Origin: Paenibacillus monticola
Lineage (GTDB): Bacteria > Bacillota > Bacilli > Paenibacillales > Paenibacillaceae
DNA length: 64,000 bases
Assembly: GCF_009664975.1 (NCBI RefSeq)
Contig: NZ_WJXB01000002.1
Location: forward strand, 310,001-374,000
Direction: 5' to 3'
The position numbers were made by a program, and so were the translations under genes. Under the pieces are notes generated by a model that was not told the origin of the DNA, ran no database searches, and saw only the letters and a program-made list of their open reading frames with translations. Shown piece by piece: positions 63,002 to 64,000 of the stretch (its first letter is position 1; every line of letters begins with the position of its first letter).

Positions 63002-63930
63002 ACTTTTCCAATATATTGATTAGATAATTCCAAGAGATATTTACCCAGTAGAAAATAGGGATATTGCAACCAAAGGATCCGTTGATTATCAAGAAATAAA
63101 TCTTGAGAATCCACTGTAAGGATCACAAGGTATACCAGAATAAAACTAATAGCTACATATCCAAAACATTTACGTATTGAATCTATCTTCATTCCGATGC
63201 TCGATACCCACAGCAATAATCCTGCGGATACACTGAAGCCCAGCACCTTTAACAACGGTGTTAAATATTGAATCTCGGGCTTTTCTTTTAGAATATAAAT
63301 AACCTGTGTAACCTCTTTCAAGTTCGCTTCATATACCCTTTTCCAAGATTCAAAATCTGACCAGCGGCTTGGGATCAAACTTGGAGGGATCGTTACCGGA
63401 CCTTTAGTGCTTAGGAATATAGCGGTAACCAAGGACAGAACGGCTCCAGCCCAAAAGAGCACTCTGAAGAACGGCTTATTTTTTAGCACAGCAGCTCTTG
63501 TTATAAATGCTATACAGATTATGAAGGAAATAATCACGGGTAATATCCCGGATAACAAGACGGCCAGACTCTTAAATATTTGATAATCTACTGGATTGGC
63601 GGTTATACCATGCTGGTCGGTGAAACGGCCTATGACTGCCTCTCGCTCCATTTTATCCATACCGTCTGTATCTGCAGCCAGCGCTTTAACGGTCAGTTCT
63701 GCTTGGCTATCAAGTGGAACTACAACAGTAGACACTCCATCTCTTAACAATCCTCGAATCGTATATTCTTGATCGTCTAGAGTAACTTTATAGCCTGTAA
63801 CTTCAGTAGTGCCAAATAAGGCATACGCAACATCACTGGATAATAAGATACCTTCTTTATCGTCTTCCTGCAGTGAAACCGTACTTTCCAGAACAAGCGA
63901 TGAATTGCCGGATATAGCAGCAAAGAACAC
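62980..63930 (-). pseudogene. N-terminally truncated MacB/FtsX-type ABC permease
   Basis: 316 codons open from GTG 63930, with no ribosome binding site. The product shows a MacB_PCD-like ectodomain end (LLSSDVAYALFGTTEVTGYK, then DQEYTIRGLLRD), then three to four membrane helices, but lacks the expected first membrane helix and about 80 residues in front. Upstream the frame meets a stop within codons and antisense sequence that encodes a histidine kinase tail. So the gene is broken at about 63.91 kb. Probably once an ABC permease of the lipoprotein/macrolide efflux type. Confidence 0.6.
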
Positions 63931-64000
63931 TTTGGTTTAGGTCTTTGCATTGCCTATGAGATCGTAAAGCTTCATAAGGGAACCTTAACGGTAAAAGATA
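63904..64000 (+). pseudogene. 5'-truncated histidine kinase fragment, runs off the window
   Basis: After a TGA at 63901-63903 the frame reads GYSSKEHFGLGLCIAYEIVK, then LHKGTLTVKD: the G2 box and last helix of a HATPase_c domain. Everything upstream (the dimer domain, the H and N boxes) is replaced by the antisense of the permease gene, so only the kinase 3' end survives here. It may continue beyond the window. Confidence 0.65.

Overview
The window looks like chromosome of a spore-forming, low-to-mid G+C member of the Bacillota, most probably Paenibacillus or a close relative (inference). Reasons: an ECF sigma factor translationally coupled to a DUF4179-type anti-sigma factor, glucose PTS genes, cellobiose phosphorylase, YjcZ-type tiny sporulation-associated proteins, many TTG/GTG starts behind strong purine-rich ribosome binding sites, a Btr/FeuA-like siderophore pair with Fur boxes, and a nitrate reductase fused to its own flavoprotein reductase.

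Layout. 1-5.6 kb (minus): anti-sigma (cut by the window edge), ECF sigma, ptsI and ptsG. 5.9-11.1 kb: a DUF559-type nuclease-like protein, a CoA-binding protein, aroA, a rhodanese, aroK and gnd. 11.5-21.4 kb: mixed housekeeping genes, including two MFS exporters, arginine decarboxylase speA, DUF1292 and DUF3892 proteins, GNAT, an M50 protease and an aldo/keto reductase. 21.5-26.7 kb: a YtrA-like GntR-controlled ABC operon, GNAT acetyltransferases and a methyltransferase. tRNA-Val(GAC) lies at 26.9 kb. 27-36.5 kb is a gene-poor, AT-rich accessory stretch with short membrane or secreted proteins, three YjcZ-like genes, a RidA-family pseudogene and several decayed ORFs. 36.7-39.5 kb: an iron-siderophore binding lipoprotein and an AraC regulator carrying a second copy of the same binding domain, each behind a Fur box. 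39.6-41.1 kb: a divergent MerR/SDR pair. 41.2-47.9 kb: a LacI regulator with cellobiose phosphorylase, then GH127 beta-L-arabinofuranosidase divergent from an AraC regulator. 48-57 kb: YitT, a split ThrE-type exporter, DegV, a Na+/H+ antiporter, a small XRE regulon, an MBL-fold hydrolase and a VOC dioxygenase. 57.3-63 kb: the nitrate assimilation operon (transporter plus fused reductase) behind a leader that looks like an ANTAR-type attenuator. The right edge (62.98-64 kb) is a junction of two 5'-truncated genes, an ABC permease and a histidine kinase.

Strongest signals for follow-up: the attenuator leader before the nitrate operon, a family of three asymmetric palindromic repeats (11.2, 15.3 and 50.3 kb), the paralogous sensor/receptor pair for a siderophore, the twin operators of the XRE mini-regulon, and the cluster of very short genes at 29.8-36 kb. 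I found no CRISPR array, no intact insertion sequence and no rRNA. All family assignments come from reading the sequence; no database search was run.
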